Shown in pieces: positions 42,059-51,038 of a stretch of 64,000 nt of DNA. Origin of the DNA: an uncultured Latescibacterota bacterium (GTDB taxonomy: Bacteria > Latescibacterota > UBA2968). The stretch is taken from contig OY282377.1 in assembly GCA_958295785.1 (NCBI GenBank), positions 3,598,896-3,662,895 of the forward strand. Reading direction: 5' to 3'. The position numbers were made by a program, and so were the translations under genes. Each line of letters opens with the position of its first letter. Position 1 is the first letter of the stretch. Below the pieces are notes generated by a model, which did no database searches, was not told the origin of the DNA, and saw only the letters and a list, made by a program, of their open reading frames with translations.

Positions 42059-43188
42059 CCCGCCCTTGCTCTGTTCAGATCTTCAACAGCTTCCACAAAT
42101 CGACCCAATTGCCGAAACGCCTCTGCGCGCCGTTCCCGCGCCCATCCGTTTTCCGGATCGAGATCCAACGCGCGCGTAAAGTCCGCAACCGCTTCTTCGC
42201 ATTGCCCGAGCATCCGCCGGGTTTCGCCGCGCTGCGCCCAGATCCGCGAATCCCCATGCGCGATCCGCACGGCCCGATCAAAATCCGCGAGCGACGCCTC
42301 GAGATCATTTTCCATTCGCCGCGCAACGCCGCGCCCCAACAGTGCCCACAGATGATCGGGCACAATATCCAACGCCTGGGTAAAATCGCGGATCGCCTCG
42401 GCGCTACGCCCCATCTGTTGCAATATGTCTGCCCGCCCGACCAACAAATCCGGATCATCCGGCGCGAGAACGAGCGCGTGGTCAAAATCCGCGAGCGCGG
42501 CTGTCCATTGCCCGCTCGCCCGCAGCACCTCGCCCCGGCCGATCAACGCGCCCAAATGGTTGGGCATCGCCTTTAGAGCCTGATCAAACATCGCCATTGC
42601 GCCCTCGGCACTCCCGCCCCGCCGATAGACCTCTGCCCGCCCGACAAACGCATCGGGATGCCCATTGCCCACGGCTATCGCCCGATCAAAATCGCCCGCC
42701 GCCGCGTCGCATTGTCCCATCGCCAGCCACACATGCCCTCGGCTGATCAACGCGCCAAAATAATCTGCATCCCGTTTCAAAACCCGATTGAGATCCCCCA
42801 GCGCCGCGTCAAACCGCCCCATCTCGCGCAGGGTTTCCCCGCGGCTGGCAAGCGTCTGCGTATTGTTTGGATCGAGCGCGATAGCTTTTCCAAAGCTGTC
42901 GATAGCCGCGTCAAATTGCCCCATCAACCCGCAGGCTATCGCCCGATTCGCCCACACCCATGGATCATCGGGCGCGAGGGTGATCGCGCGGTCAAAATCC
43001 GCAATGGCCGCGTCAAATTGCCCCAGTTGCCCATTTGCGATCCCGCGATGCACATAAGCCGCCGGGTCGCTATTGCGGATCGCGATTGCCGCATCAAACC
43101 CCGCTATCGCCGCTTCCAAATCGCCGGCATCGCGGCGGGCTATCGCGTGCTGAAGCGCGGCGTCAAAGTCATTTGAAGATAGAGACAT
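42055..43188 (-). CDS. TPR-repeat protein coupled to YcaO
   Basis: About 377 residues made of about ten tetratricopeptide repeats with a strong consensus (AAIADFDRAITLAPDDPWVW, AAIDSFGKAIALDPNNTQTL and so on). I favour ATG 43188 (MSLSSNDFDAALQHAIARRD), where the first repeat starts; a GTG at 43245 would add a hydrophobic stretch (HVLAVLGFPFFA) that might be a signal peptide. Neither has a good ribosome site. It overlaps YcaO by 4 bases. E. coli YcaO has a C-terminal TPR-like domain, so this may be the same function split in two genes. Confidence 0.85.
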   Translation of the reverse strand: MSLSSNDFDAALQHAIARRDAGDLEAAIAGFDAAIAIRNSDPAAYVHRGIANGQLGQFDAAIADFDRAITLAPDDPWVWANRAIACGLMGQFDAAIDSFGKAIALDPNNTQTLASRGETLREMGRFDAALGDLNRVLKRDADYFGALISRGHVWLAMGQCDAAAGDFDRAIAVGNGHPDAFVGRAEVYRRGGSAEGAMAMFDQALKAMPNHLGALIGRGEVLRASGQWTAALADFDHALVLAPDDPDLLVGRADILQQMGRSAEAIRDFTQALDIVPDHLWALLGRGVARRMENDLEASLADFDRAVRIAHGDSRIWAQRGETRRMLGQCEEAVADFTRALDLDPENGWARERRAEAFRQLGRFVEAVEDLNRARAG

Positions 43189-43445
43189 AGCAAAAAAGGG
43201 GAACCCCAAAACCGCCAAAACGTGAACACAATGTAGAAAAGCCACTCCCCAAAATCAAGCGCAAACCCCGATACATTTTTTTTCCACATGCGAATGCGAT
43301 TTGCTATATTATCAGCCGTGCCTTGCGATTGCCTATCATCCGCGTCATCTGTTTAATCCGTGATCCGCCTTTAACCCCTAACCACTGCTTCTATGATTGC
43401 TTTTCACCTCTCTCGTCTCATCCCCTTTATCCAATGGAGGAACCC

Positions 43446-44735
43446 ATGAAATACCGTCTCTTCTTTCTCGCCCTGTTTCTGTCTCTGTGTACAACCGCTT
43501 TCGCCCAAAGGGTGGGTGAAAAAATGCCCGGATTTCAACTTAGGGCCACCGATGGCAAATCGTACAGCGTCAATGATTCGAGCAACACGGTCTCCGTCCT
43601 CTTTTTTGTCGGCTTCAACTGAGGGACATGCATAGGGGCGGGTCCCGCCTTTGAAGCTAATATTCACCAACCCAACCGCAACAAACCCGGCGTCCAAGTC
43701 CTCACGCTCGACAGGTACAACGGCAATTCCGGGCAGGCAGAATCCTTTCTGACACGAGCCAGGGTAACGACGCCTATGCTCATGAATGCGGGCACCATCT
43801 CCGGAACTTATGGCGCCAGAAACGAAGATATCCTCGTCATTGACCAAGCGGGCATCCTGCGCCTTAAGACCACTGCCCTCGGCACCGGCAATCTTGCCTC
43901 AGTCAACCAGAGGGTTGACGCCCTCATCAACCAATCGCCGGTTATTTCCCTGTCCGTGCGACAGCTTTACTTTGGCAGAACGCTCGAAGTGGGGCAATCC
44001 AAAACCGTCGATCTCACCATCAACAACACGGGCGCGGGGCCGCTCGAAATCACCGGATACTCGGCACCCGATGGCATCACCATGACGCCCTCCTCCCTGA
44101 CCATCAACCCCGGCGAAACTCAAACCGTTCAAATCACCCTCACGCCAACGCAACCCGGCACATTTTCAGGTAGCATCACACTCCAACACGGCGACCAAAG
44201 CGTCGGCACCCTGCAAGTACCGGTGCTCAATCTCACCATCGAAATGGCCCCATTGCCGAGCATTGCACTCATGCAAGAAAGTTTGAGTTTGGGTGAAATT
44301 AAGGTGGGCAACAGCATCACAAAAACAGTCACCATCACCAACAGCGGCACAGGCCCGCTCACCGTCACGGACATTCGATCCGACATCGCGGGCATCGCGT
44401 TTTCAGAAACCCAATTCACCGTGCCCGCCGGTTCATCTCACGACATCACCGTGACGTTCAACCCACAAGCCGAGGGGCCGATCACAGGCACCATTGACAT
44501 CCTCTCAGACGACCCGCAAAACGCCTCGATCAACCTGACCATCACCGGCTCAATCACCGGTCCACGCACGCGCTCCGATTTCGATGGTTCGGGCGAGATT
44601 GACTTTTCAGACTTCCGCTTGTTTGTAGCAGCCTTTAACACGGTCAATCCAACCTTTGATCTCGACAACTCGGGCCGCGTGGATTTTCTCGATTTTCTCA
44701 TCTTTGCCGCAGACTTTGAAAAACCGGTAAATTAA
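43446..44735 (+). CDS. Secreted thioredoxin-fold protein with UxxC (candidate selenoprotein), Ig-like and dockerin-type modules
   Basis: One frame of 429 residues interrupted only by TGA at 43620-43622 (residue 59). Layout: signal peptide MKYRLFFLALFLSLCTTAFA, redoxin/TlpA-like domain (22-160), two ASPM-SPD2-Hydin-like beta-sandwich repeats (SIALMQESLSLGEIKVGNSI and the one before), and a dockerin type I-like calcium-binding pair (DFDGSGEIDFSDFRLFVAAF, DLDNSGRVDFLDFLIFAADF). The TGA falls in VLFFVGFN-TGA-GTC, exactly the first Cys of the CxxC redox site, with C62 kept. Downstream sequence is still thioredoxin-like (cis-Pro in VTTPML). I therefore read it as selenocysteine. GGAGG precedes ATG 43446. 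If TGA were a true stop, only 58 residues would be made. Confidence 0.8.
43637..43649 (+). promoter_or_regulatory. Candidate bacterial SECIS hairpin
   Basis: GGCGG-GTC-CCGCC forms a five-base-pair stem with a three-base loop starting with G, 19 bases after the in-frame TGA. This agrees with the bacterial SECIS model (apical loop about 16-37 bases after UGA, G among its first bases). The sequence partly resembles the dispersed GC palindrome, so coincidence is possible. Confidence 0.55.
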
Positions 44736-44965
44736 AAGACAGTCCCCCGGCCCCTCCCACATCCCAAGTGATCAGTGATCAGTGGCCAGTCCCAACCGCC
44801 CGACCCCGCCTTGGGATGATGGTGCGGAGACCGACCACTGACCACTGATTTTCGGGCACAGGGGCATCCCCCTACGATTGCCTCTCATCCGCGCAATCCG
44901 CGTCATCCGTTTAATCCGCGATCCGCCTCTTGTGCCTTTTGTGGCTCATCGCCTTTCACGCCTTT
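44736..44965. other. Repeat-rich spacer
   Basis: No gene. It holds an inverted word pair (GTGATCAGTGATCAGTGGCC at about 44769 and GACCACTGACCACTGA at about 44833), one GC palindrome (44853-44877), then octamer-like ATCCGCG words (44887-44933) and the CTTTTGTGGCT word. The same words occur at 3466, 43323, 49074 and 59521. Confidence 0.7.
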
Positions 44966-45688
44966 ATGTCCTGCCGTCAACCCCTCATCGCCGCATTCAA
45001 ACGCATCCTCGAAATCGCGGATCACGGTCATCTCTCTCTGCCCTTTCAGCGCGACAGCGCGTTGCGGGCAAAATATTTTCCCGGCGCAGGGGCTAAAATC
45101 GGTCGAAAAAAATTGATCGACGCGTACAACCGCGAATTTGGCAACGCGAATCCCGACGAAAAATTGCTCCAACACGCCACCTATCCCTGGATTCACGGAT
45201 ACGACGCCAGCCTCACGCACATCCTCCACGACCTCAAAACGCACCAAAAACAAGCCCCAGCCGAACTTCCGCTCGACCGCAAGCGCGCACTCGAAAAGCA
45301 ATTCACTCGCACGGGCGCGGAGGAAATCGCGGCATTTTGGACCGTCTATGCGGGTGCGGACAACGCCTACCGCAAAAGCGTCATCGCCATGCTCGCCCAA
45401 GTCAAACCGCCCGAAGCGGTCAAGTCCAAGACAGCACCTCCCACAATCCAGCCGACACAACCCCAGCGCAACCCAAGCGCGTCAAATCCCCAACCCGAAC
45501 CGGCCGCACAGTCGATATACGCCCTCTTGGGCGCGCTCATCTTCTTCGTTCCCGCGCTGATGTTTGCGGGGATACAATACTATCGCCTGCCGAATGAGAG
45601 CCACTACATCGCCCTCTCCGTCGCCGGATTCTTCGGCCTCATCGCGCTCGTCTTCCTCATCGACTATCTGCGGAAGCGCAATCCCTAA
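44966..45688 (+). CDS. Hypothetical membrane-anchored protein
   Basis: A 240-residue protein. The N-terminal 150 residues are soluble and helical, with MSCRQPLIAAFKRILEIADH at the start. A Pro/Gln-rich linker follows (APPTIQPTQPQRNPSASNPQ), then two membrane helices (YALLGALIFFVPALMFAGIQ and YIALSVAGFFGLIALVFLID). No family recognised. It ends one base before the next gene, so the two are co-expressed. The start has no clear ribosome site; the open frame begins at 44930 in repeat sequence. Confidence 0.6.
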   Translation: MSCRQPLIAAFKRILEIADHGHLSLPFQRDSALRAKYFPGAGAKIGRKKLIDAYNREFGNANPDEKLLQHATYPWIHGYDASLTHILHDLKTHQKQAPAELPLDRKRALEKQFTRTGAEEIAAFWTVYAGADNAYRKSVIAMLAQVKPPEAVKSKTAPPTIQPTQPQRNPSASNPQPEPAAQSIYALLGALIFFVPALMFAGIQYYRLPNESHYIALSVAGFFGLIALVFLIDYLRKRNP

Positions 45689-45689
45689 T

Positions 45690-47465
45690 ATGAAACGTCT
45701 CCTCGCCATCGCGCTCTTCCTCGCCTTGCCGCGCCACGCATGCGCCGAACCCCTCGGCCTTGGCGACCCCCTCGCCGATTTTGCCCTCGCGGACCTCAAT
45801 GGCGCGCCCGTCGCGCTTGGCGATTTATTCAGTGACCGCGCCCTCGTCATCGTCTTCAGTTCCATCGTCTGCCCGGCGTCGCTCAAATACGACATCCACC
45901 GCGCGCAAATTCACGATCAGTACGCGCCCAAAGGCATCCGCCTGATTTCCGTGAATGCCAACTTCAACGAAACCGACCGAGACATCCGCGGCCACTACGC
46001 CCAAAATCCCGTGCCCTTTATGGTCTTCCGCGACCCGCAAAACAAACTCGCGGACCACTTGGGCGCGACGCACACCCCCCAAGCCTTCCTCTTTGACGCA
46101 CAACGCCGCCTGCGCTACAAAGGCGAAATCGACAACGGTTGGGGCATAGCCGAAGATACCACCTCGCACGGTTTGTGGGACGCCCTCGACGCCCTGCTCG
46201 CCAACCGGGAAATCGCCAATCCCATCCTACCCAGCTTTGGTTGCGAAATCAGACGCCTGCCCCGCGTGACTACTGCCGCGCAGGCGTCCGCCCCAACATT
46301 TTACCGCGACATCTTGCCCCTGCTTCAAAACCGCTGCCAAACCTGCCATCGCCCGGGCGGCATGGGCCGCGTGCCCTTTTTTGACTACACCGAAGTCCTC
46401 GCCTGGGCCTATCAGATGCGCGACTCCATCGAAGCCCGCATCATGCCGCCGTGGAAAGCCCGCCCCGAATACGGCGACTTCAAAAACTCTCGCAGGCTCA
46501 CAGACGACGAAATCCACACCTTCGCACAATGGGTTGACCGCGGCATGCCCGAAGGCGATCCCGCAGACCGACCCGAACTCCGTGCATTTCCCACTGGCTG
46601 GACCTTGGGCAAGCCCGACTTGATCCTCCAACCCGAAGCCCCGTATCCACTCAAAGCCGTGGGGCGCGACGAATATCGCTGCTTTGTTTTGCCCACCCAA
46701 CAGGACAAAGACAATGACGTATCGGCCATTGAAGTCCTGCCCGGCGACCGCGAAGTCGTCCACCACGTCAGCGCGTACATCGACGTCTCGGGCAAAGCGC
46801 GCCTGCAAGAGAAAAACGCACCGGGGCAAGGCTATCCGTGTTTCGGCGGCATTGGCGTACCCATCTACGAATCCCTGGGCGGCTGGGCACCCGGCAACAC
46901 CCCGTTCATTCTCCCCGATGGCACGGCTCGGCATTTGCCCCCCAACAGCGACATCATTCTCCAAATCCACTACCACAAAATCGGCCGCGCCGCAACCGAT
47001 CACTCTCGGCTCGGCATTTACTTTGCCAAAAAACCCGTTGAAAAACGCCTCCGAGAAGAAGTCATCACCAGCCGCTTGCTCTTCATTCCGCCCAATGTCA
47101 AACGCCACCGGGTCACGGGATCGATCACCATCCCCTACGACCAGCACCTGCTCGGCATCTTGCCCCACATGCACTTGCTCGGTATGGAAATGAAACTCAC
47201 CGCCACCTATCCCGATGGCACGCAAAACCCTCTAATATGGGTCAAACCCTGGGACTTCAACTGGCAGGAAACCTACGTGTACAAAACCCCGGTCGCGCTC
47301 CCGCGCGGCACGCGCATCGCCCTTGAAGCCCATTACGACAATTCTGCCGACAACCCCCGAAACCCCAACAACCCGCCCCGCTTGGTGCGCTGGGGCGAAA
47401 ACTCAACCGACGAAATGTGTACGGCATTTCTCTACGTCACGCGCGATGATGAAAACCTGAGGTAA
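45690..47465 (+). CDS. Redoxin - cytochrome c - copper monooxygenase-like fusion protein
   Basis: A 591-residue exported protein. A signal peptide (MKRLLAIALFLALPRHACAE) is followed by a redoxin domain (25-180) with only one Cys at the active loop (VFSSIVCPASLK), a heme-binding CQTCH at about 215-219 in FYRDILPLLQNRCQTCHRPG, and a C-terminal PHM-type copper type II ascorbate-dependent monooxygenase fold with HHVSAYID (about 356) and LPHMHLLGMEM (about 492). This three-part architecture is known from Planctomycetes and related bacteria. It probably oxidises an organic substrate in the periplasm. It is in an operon with the genes before and after it (3-bp gap). Confidence 0.85.
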   Translation: MKRLLAIALFLALPRHACAEPLGLGDPLADFALADLNGAPVALGDLFSDRALVIVFSSIVCPASLKYDIHRAQIHDQYAPKGIRLISVNANFNETDRDIRGHYAQNPVPFMVFRDPQNKLADHLGATHTPQAFLFDAQRRLRYKGEIDNGWGIAEDTTSHGLWDALDALLANREIANPILPSFGCEIRRLPRVTTAAQASAPTFYRDILPLLQNRCQTCHRPGGMGRVPFFDYTEVLAWAYQMRDSIEARIMPPWKARPEYGDFKNSRRLTDDEIHTFAQWVDRGMPEGDPADRPELRAFPTGWTLGKPDLILQPEAPYPLKAVGRDEYRCFVLPTQQDKDNDVSAIEVLPGDREVVHHVSAYIDVSGKARLQEKNAPGQGYPCFGGIGVPIYESLGGWAPGNTPFILPDGTARHLPPNSDIILQIHYHKIGRAATDHSRLGIYFAKKPVEKRLREEVITSRLLFIPPNVKRHRVTGSITIPYDQHLLGILPHMHLLGMEMKLTATYPDGTQNPLIWVKPWDFNWQETYVYKTPVALPRGTRIALEAHYDNSADNPRNPNNPPRLVRWGENSTDEMCTAFLYVTRDDENLR

Positions 47466-47468
47466 AAC

Positions 47469-49064
47469 GTGAAAAAACTCCTCCAACTCTGCATCCTCAT
47501 CATCTTGATCCACGCGCCCATCGACGCGCAGTGGCACATCGCCGTATTGCCCCATGAAAACATCAGTGGCGACCCGAAGTGGAACCATCTCTCGTTGGGC
47601 ATTGCCGAAGGGTATGTCAACGCCTATTATCCCGTCCCCAAAATCTATGCGGTTGACGAAGAATACGTGCGCCACAAACTCGGGGAAACGCGCGTCAGCA
47701 CGTCTGATCTTGCAGAAAAATTGAACATCCACCTGATATTGCGCGGGCAATACCACATCGCGGGATCGCGCATCCATCTCAAAACCGCTGTGCTTCAGGC
47801 AACCACGGGCGAAGTCATCGAAACCTTTGCGGGCCAGGCGTCTGCCTCTGCGCCCTTGGACGCGATCTTGCCCGTGCTCTACGCCCTTGCAGATCACTTC
47901 AAAGTGACCCTCACGCCCGAGGAAAAAACCCGCATGCAACGCCCCCTGTTTCACAATGCAGAAAGCCTCCGCATCGCAACCGAAAGCCTGATGGCCCTGC
48001 ATCGCGCACTGCGGCAATCGCCCATCGACAACGCCCTGCTAACACAGGCCGAAAGCGGCCTAAAACGCGCGGCCCAACGCGATCCCAAAAGCGCGATGCC
48101 CCACTATTATCTCGGGCGCATCTACGAAACGCGCAATCAAATCGCAGAAGCGGAAAGGGCCTATCGCAACGCCCTCCAAATCAATTTTGAACACGTTGCC
48201 GCGCGCTATCGCCTCGGCCTCAGCCTCAAAAATCGCGGGCGCGTAGACGAGGCCATGAGCGAACTTGAACAAGCCATCCGGCTATCGCCCTTAGACGCCG
48301 ACATCCAAGCCGCGCTGTCCGGCATGTTTTTCAACCAATACGCCCAGACCTTTGAAACCATCACCGCGCAACTGCGGGAAGCCATCCGCGCCAACCCAGA
48401 CGATCCCATGGCCTTTTATGAATTGGGCAATGCGTATAACGAACTCGACCGCATCGACGAAGCCACAGAGTACTATCATCGAGCCTTGGAACGCGATTCC
48501 ACACTGGCCGACGCGCATTTCAAACTCGGCCTGATCATGCACCGCAAAGGTGATCACGAAAAAGCCGTTGACCACCTGCAAAAAGCCGCAGCACACAACA
48601 CCCAATTCACCCGCGTCTATTTTCGCTTGGGCAGCGTCCTCTACCTGATCGAACGCTACAACGCGGCGATTGAAGCCTTTGCAAACGCCATTGACGCAGA
48701 ACCCAATTACGCCATGCCGCGCTATCACCTCGGCCTTAGCTGTCTTGCGACCGCGCAGACAGACAGGGCGTATGACGCCTTTCAACAATACGCCGAACTC
48801 GTCTCGGACGACCACCGCCCGCATTTTCAAATGGCCGAAATCGCCCGCCAAAACGACGACTATGAACGCGCGGTTGGCAGTTATATGCGCGCCATTGCCA
48901 TCAGCCCGGTTCACATCCCATCGCATCTCCGCTTGGGCTATCTCTACGCCGAACACCAGCACTTTGACCTCGCCATCCGGCAGTTGCAAACCGCGTTGCG
49001 CCTCCAACCCGATCACCCAGACGCCGAAAAAATCCGCGCCGACATTCAAAAATGGGCGCGGTGA
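47469..49064 (+). CDS. Exported TPR protein with FlgO/CsgG-like N-terminal domain
   Basis: A 531-residue protein with a GTG start 3 bp after the previous stop. Signal peptide (MKKLLQLCILIILIHAPIDA), then an alpha/beta domain (WHIAVLPHENISGDPKWNHL, LHLILRGQYHIAGSRIHLKT) of the kind used by FlgO/TolB-N-like proteins, then about ten TPRs from residue 195 (PHYYLGRIYETRNQIAEAER, AFYELGNAYNELDRIDEATE). It likely scaffolds a periplasmic complex with the copper/heme protein encoded upstream. A strong bidirectional terminator follows. Confidence 0.82.
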   Translation: MKKLLQLCILIILIHAPIDAQWHIAVLPHENISGDPKWNHLSLGIAEGYVNAYYPVPKIYAVDEEYVRHKLGETRVSTSDLAEKLNIHLILRGQYHIAGSRIHLKTAVLQATTGEVIETFAGQASASAPLDAILPVLYALADHFKVTLTPEEKTRMQRPLFHNAESLRIATESLMALHRALRQSPIDNALLTQAESGLKRAAQRDPKSAMPHYYLGRIYETRNQIAEAERAYRNALQINFEHVAARYRLGLSLKNRGRVDEAMSELEQAIRLSPLDADIQAALSGMFFNQYAQTFETITAQLREAIRANPDDPMAFYELGNAYNELDRIDEATEYYHRALERDSTLADAHFKLGLIMHRKGDHEKAVDHLQKAAAHNTQFTRVYFRLGSVLYLIERYNAAIEAFANAIDAEPNYAMPRYHLGLSCLATAQTDRAYDAFQQYAELVSDDHRPHFQMAEIARQNDDYERAVGSYMRAIAISPVHIPSHLRLGYLYAEHQHFDLAIRQLQTALRLQPDHPDAEKIRADIQKWAR

Positions 49065-49223
49065 AGCAGTGGTCAGTCCGCACACCCCCTCAGCATGATT
49101 TGCAGATAGGGCAAAAGGTGGCTATCCACAGCCCCAAATGAGTTGGTCGCTCTATCGGATCACCCCGCCCCGTAGGGACAGGCCCCCGTGCCTGTCCTCG
49201 TAGCCAACGTCTAAAATAAACAC

Positions 49224-49257
49224 AAAAAAGCGGCGATCCGAAGATCGCCGCTTTTTT
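49224..49257. terminator. Bidirectional terminator
   Basis: A perfect 15-bp stem AAAAAAGCGGCGATC, loop CGAA, GATCGCCGCTTTTTT, between convergent genes (TPR protein and coiled-coil protein). Confidence 0.92.
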
Positions 49258-49280
49258 GTGTTTTGGCGGATACGGGGTCA

Positions 49281-49757
49281 TTAACTGCCGGTCGCTTGCT
49301 TTGCCGACTCCTGATCGCTGATCGTTTGGGGGCTTGGGCTGTTCCTCAATCGCCTGTACGTGTCAAAGCCAAGGGTAATGGCAATGGGCGCGACAAGAGC
49401 CGAAATAATGCCCATAAACCAATAGAACATAGTGTCCATCCGATTGTGCAACTGTTCAAACTTGGCGTCCATCCGTTCAAACTTGGCGTCTATCCGTTCA
49501 AACTTGGCGTCCATTTTTTTCTCTAGCGCGTCTTGTCTATTTTCAATGCGATCAAGTCTATTTTCCATTCGTTCAAGCCGTTTGTCCATTTGTTCAACTA
49601 TGCCGATCAACTTGCCAAGTTCGGTTTGGTTTTGCAATGCGCTTGTGTTTGGTGCCGGTTTTGGTTTTTGACTAGCCTGCTGTTGTGCGTCAATCGGTGC
49701 GGCGAGCATCAAGCCCAATGGAAGGCAAACGATCCATAAAATGTTTTTCATGTTCAT
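49281..49757 (-). CDS. Small coiled-coil membrane protein
   Basis: A 158-residue protein: signal peptide (MNMKNILWIVCLPLGLMLAA), Gln/Pro-rich stretch, then a long heptad coiled coil (MDKRLERMENRLDRIENRQD, repeated AKFERMD units) and one membrane helix near the C-terminus (FMGIISALVAPIAITLGF). Similar to small DUF1640/phage-like coiled-coil proteins, with no assigned function. AAAGGG precedes the ATG pair at 49757 and 49751. The heptad-coding DNA contains near-exact 21-bp repeats (about 49455-49515). Confidence 0.7.
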   Translation of the reverse strand: MNMKNILWIVCLPLGLMLAAPIDAQQQASQKPKPAPNTSALQNQTELGKLIGIVEQMDKRLERMENRLDRIENRQDALEKKMDAKFERIDAKFERMDAKFEQLHNRMDTMFYWFMGIISALVAPIAITLGFDTYRRLRNSPSPQTISDQESAKQATGS

Positions 49758-49867
49758 GCCCTTTCAAAAGTGGCATCTGAATTTGCGTCTTACAAATATA
49801 CGCCCTTTTTGACAGATGTCAACTTTCGCCCGGCCCCATCTGCGATCCGCCTTGTATCTTGCCTTTT

Positions 49868-49895
49868 CGGCCGGGCACGGAGGCACCGTCCCTGA
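49868..49895. repeat. Dispersed GC palindrome repeat
   Basis: Degenerate copy in the spacer between the coiled-coil gene and the PmoA-like gene, with an ATCCGCG-type word just after it (about 49903-49930). Nothing else is visible in 49758-49946. Confidence 0.6.
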
Positions 49896-49946
49896 GTTTC
49901 TATCCGCGCATCTTGCATCCGCGTTCATCCGTGGTTGCTTTGCCTC

Positions 49947-51035
49947 TCATTCCCACGTCGCACGCGGCCCATCTACATAATCCAAAAAGCGATTCGCAAC
50001 ATCCGCCTGCGCCGTATCTCCCGTATGCACGGTCACGCGCCAGCGAAACGTCATGGACGCGCCAGCGGGCAAATGGTGATCCGGCTGAAACATCCAGCAG
50101 TTGGGCGCGAACAAGCCATAGCCGCGCACATGCCAAGTGGTGGGATAGCGGAAATTCTGCGGATGGTCAAAAATCGCAAAACCAGCCGTTTCTTCGCCCA
50201 CGGGGCCGTAATAATCCATCCAGTGCGCCGGCAGTGACCAGCACCCGGCCTCATCGGTCGCGCCATACGCATTGCACATCTGCCCATCCGCATTGGCATT
50301 CATGGACGGATTCACGCGAATGCACAAAAAGCCGCCCTCTTTGGTATCGCCTATCGCCACCGCGCCATAAGCCGCCTTGAGCACCAGCGCGATATCCAAA
50401 ACCACAGTCGCTCGCCCGGAATCGAACAACCGATACCATCGGCTGTCGGTCATCAGGGGCCGGTCGCCTTCATACCACGTATTTTCGGACGCGATCACCA
50501 GTGACAACGGATGGTGCGAAATTGAAATCGCATCTTGTGCCGTGCGCCCATATCCCGGCAGATTGGGCCGCTCGTTCCAGCAATCCACCCCGTTGATGGC
50601 GCCCTGCATCAGCGTCAACCCGCGCTGCCATGGATGTTCGCCCTCGCCCCATGCGGGCATGGGCTCGCGCAACATATTCGCGCCATTCGGCGTTAAAATC
50701 GGATTGATCACCGGCTTGGGATAATCCGTCGCGTGGTGGAACGTCATAAACCGCGATCCAGCCAGCGAAACATCCAATTTCCCATCGGCATTGCGATGCG
50801 AAATCCCCGATGCCGCATCTGCACTGTCCAACGCCAGTACCTCAAAACTCACTTCTTTATCCGCATCCAGCGCGGGCAGATTGACGTGATAAACAGGGGA
50901 TACCGGATCGCGCTCGGCAATCAGGGTCTCCCCTTTGCCCTTCAGTTGCAACAACGGCGCGTCACATCCTTCCGGCGCGGGCAACCCCGCCAAATGCGCC
51001 GCGCGAGAACGCGGAATTGAAAGCGTCAATTTCAT
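49947..51035 (-). CDS. PmoA-family (DUF6807) protein
   Basis: A 362-residue protein of the PmoA/DUF6807 family. The core contains SRFMTFHHATDYPKPVINPI then LTPNGANMLRE, HPWQRGLTLMQGAINGVDCW and HPQNFRYPTTWHVRGYGLFA. The family occurs next to sugar-acid and polysaccharide genes; its biochemical role is not settled. No signal peptide, so cytosolic. It starts 3 bp after the penicillin-acylase-like stop on the same strand, so the two form an operon. Confidence 0.8.
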   Translation of the reverse strand: MKLTLSIPRSRAAHLAGLPAPEGCDAPLLQLKGKGETLIAERDPVSPVYHVNLPALDADKEVSFEVLALDSADAASGISHRNADGKLDVSLAGSRFMTFHHATDYPKPVINPILTPNGANMLREPMPAWGEGEHPWQRGLTLMQGAINGVDCWNERPNLPGYGRTAQDAISISHHPLSLVIASENTWYEGDRPLMTDSRWYRLFDSGRATVVLDIALVLKAAYGAVAIGDTKEGGFLCIRVNPSMNANADGQMCNAYGATDEAGCWSLPAHWMDYYGPVGEETAGFAIFDHPQNFRYPTTWHVRGYGLFAPNCWMFQPDHHLPAGASMTFRWRVTVHTGDTAQADVANRFLDYVDGPRATWE

Positions 51036-51038
51036 GGG

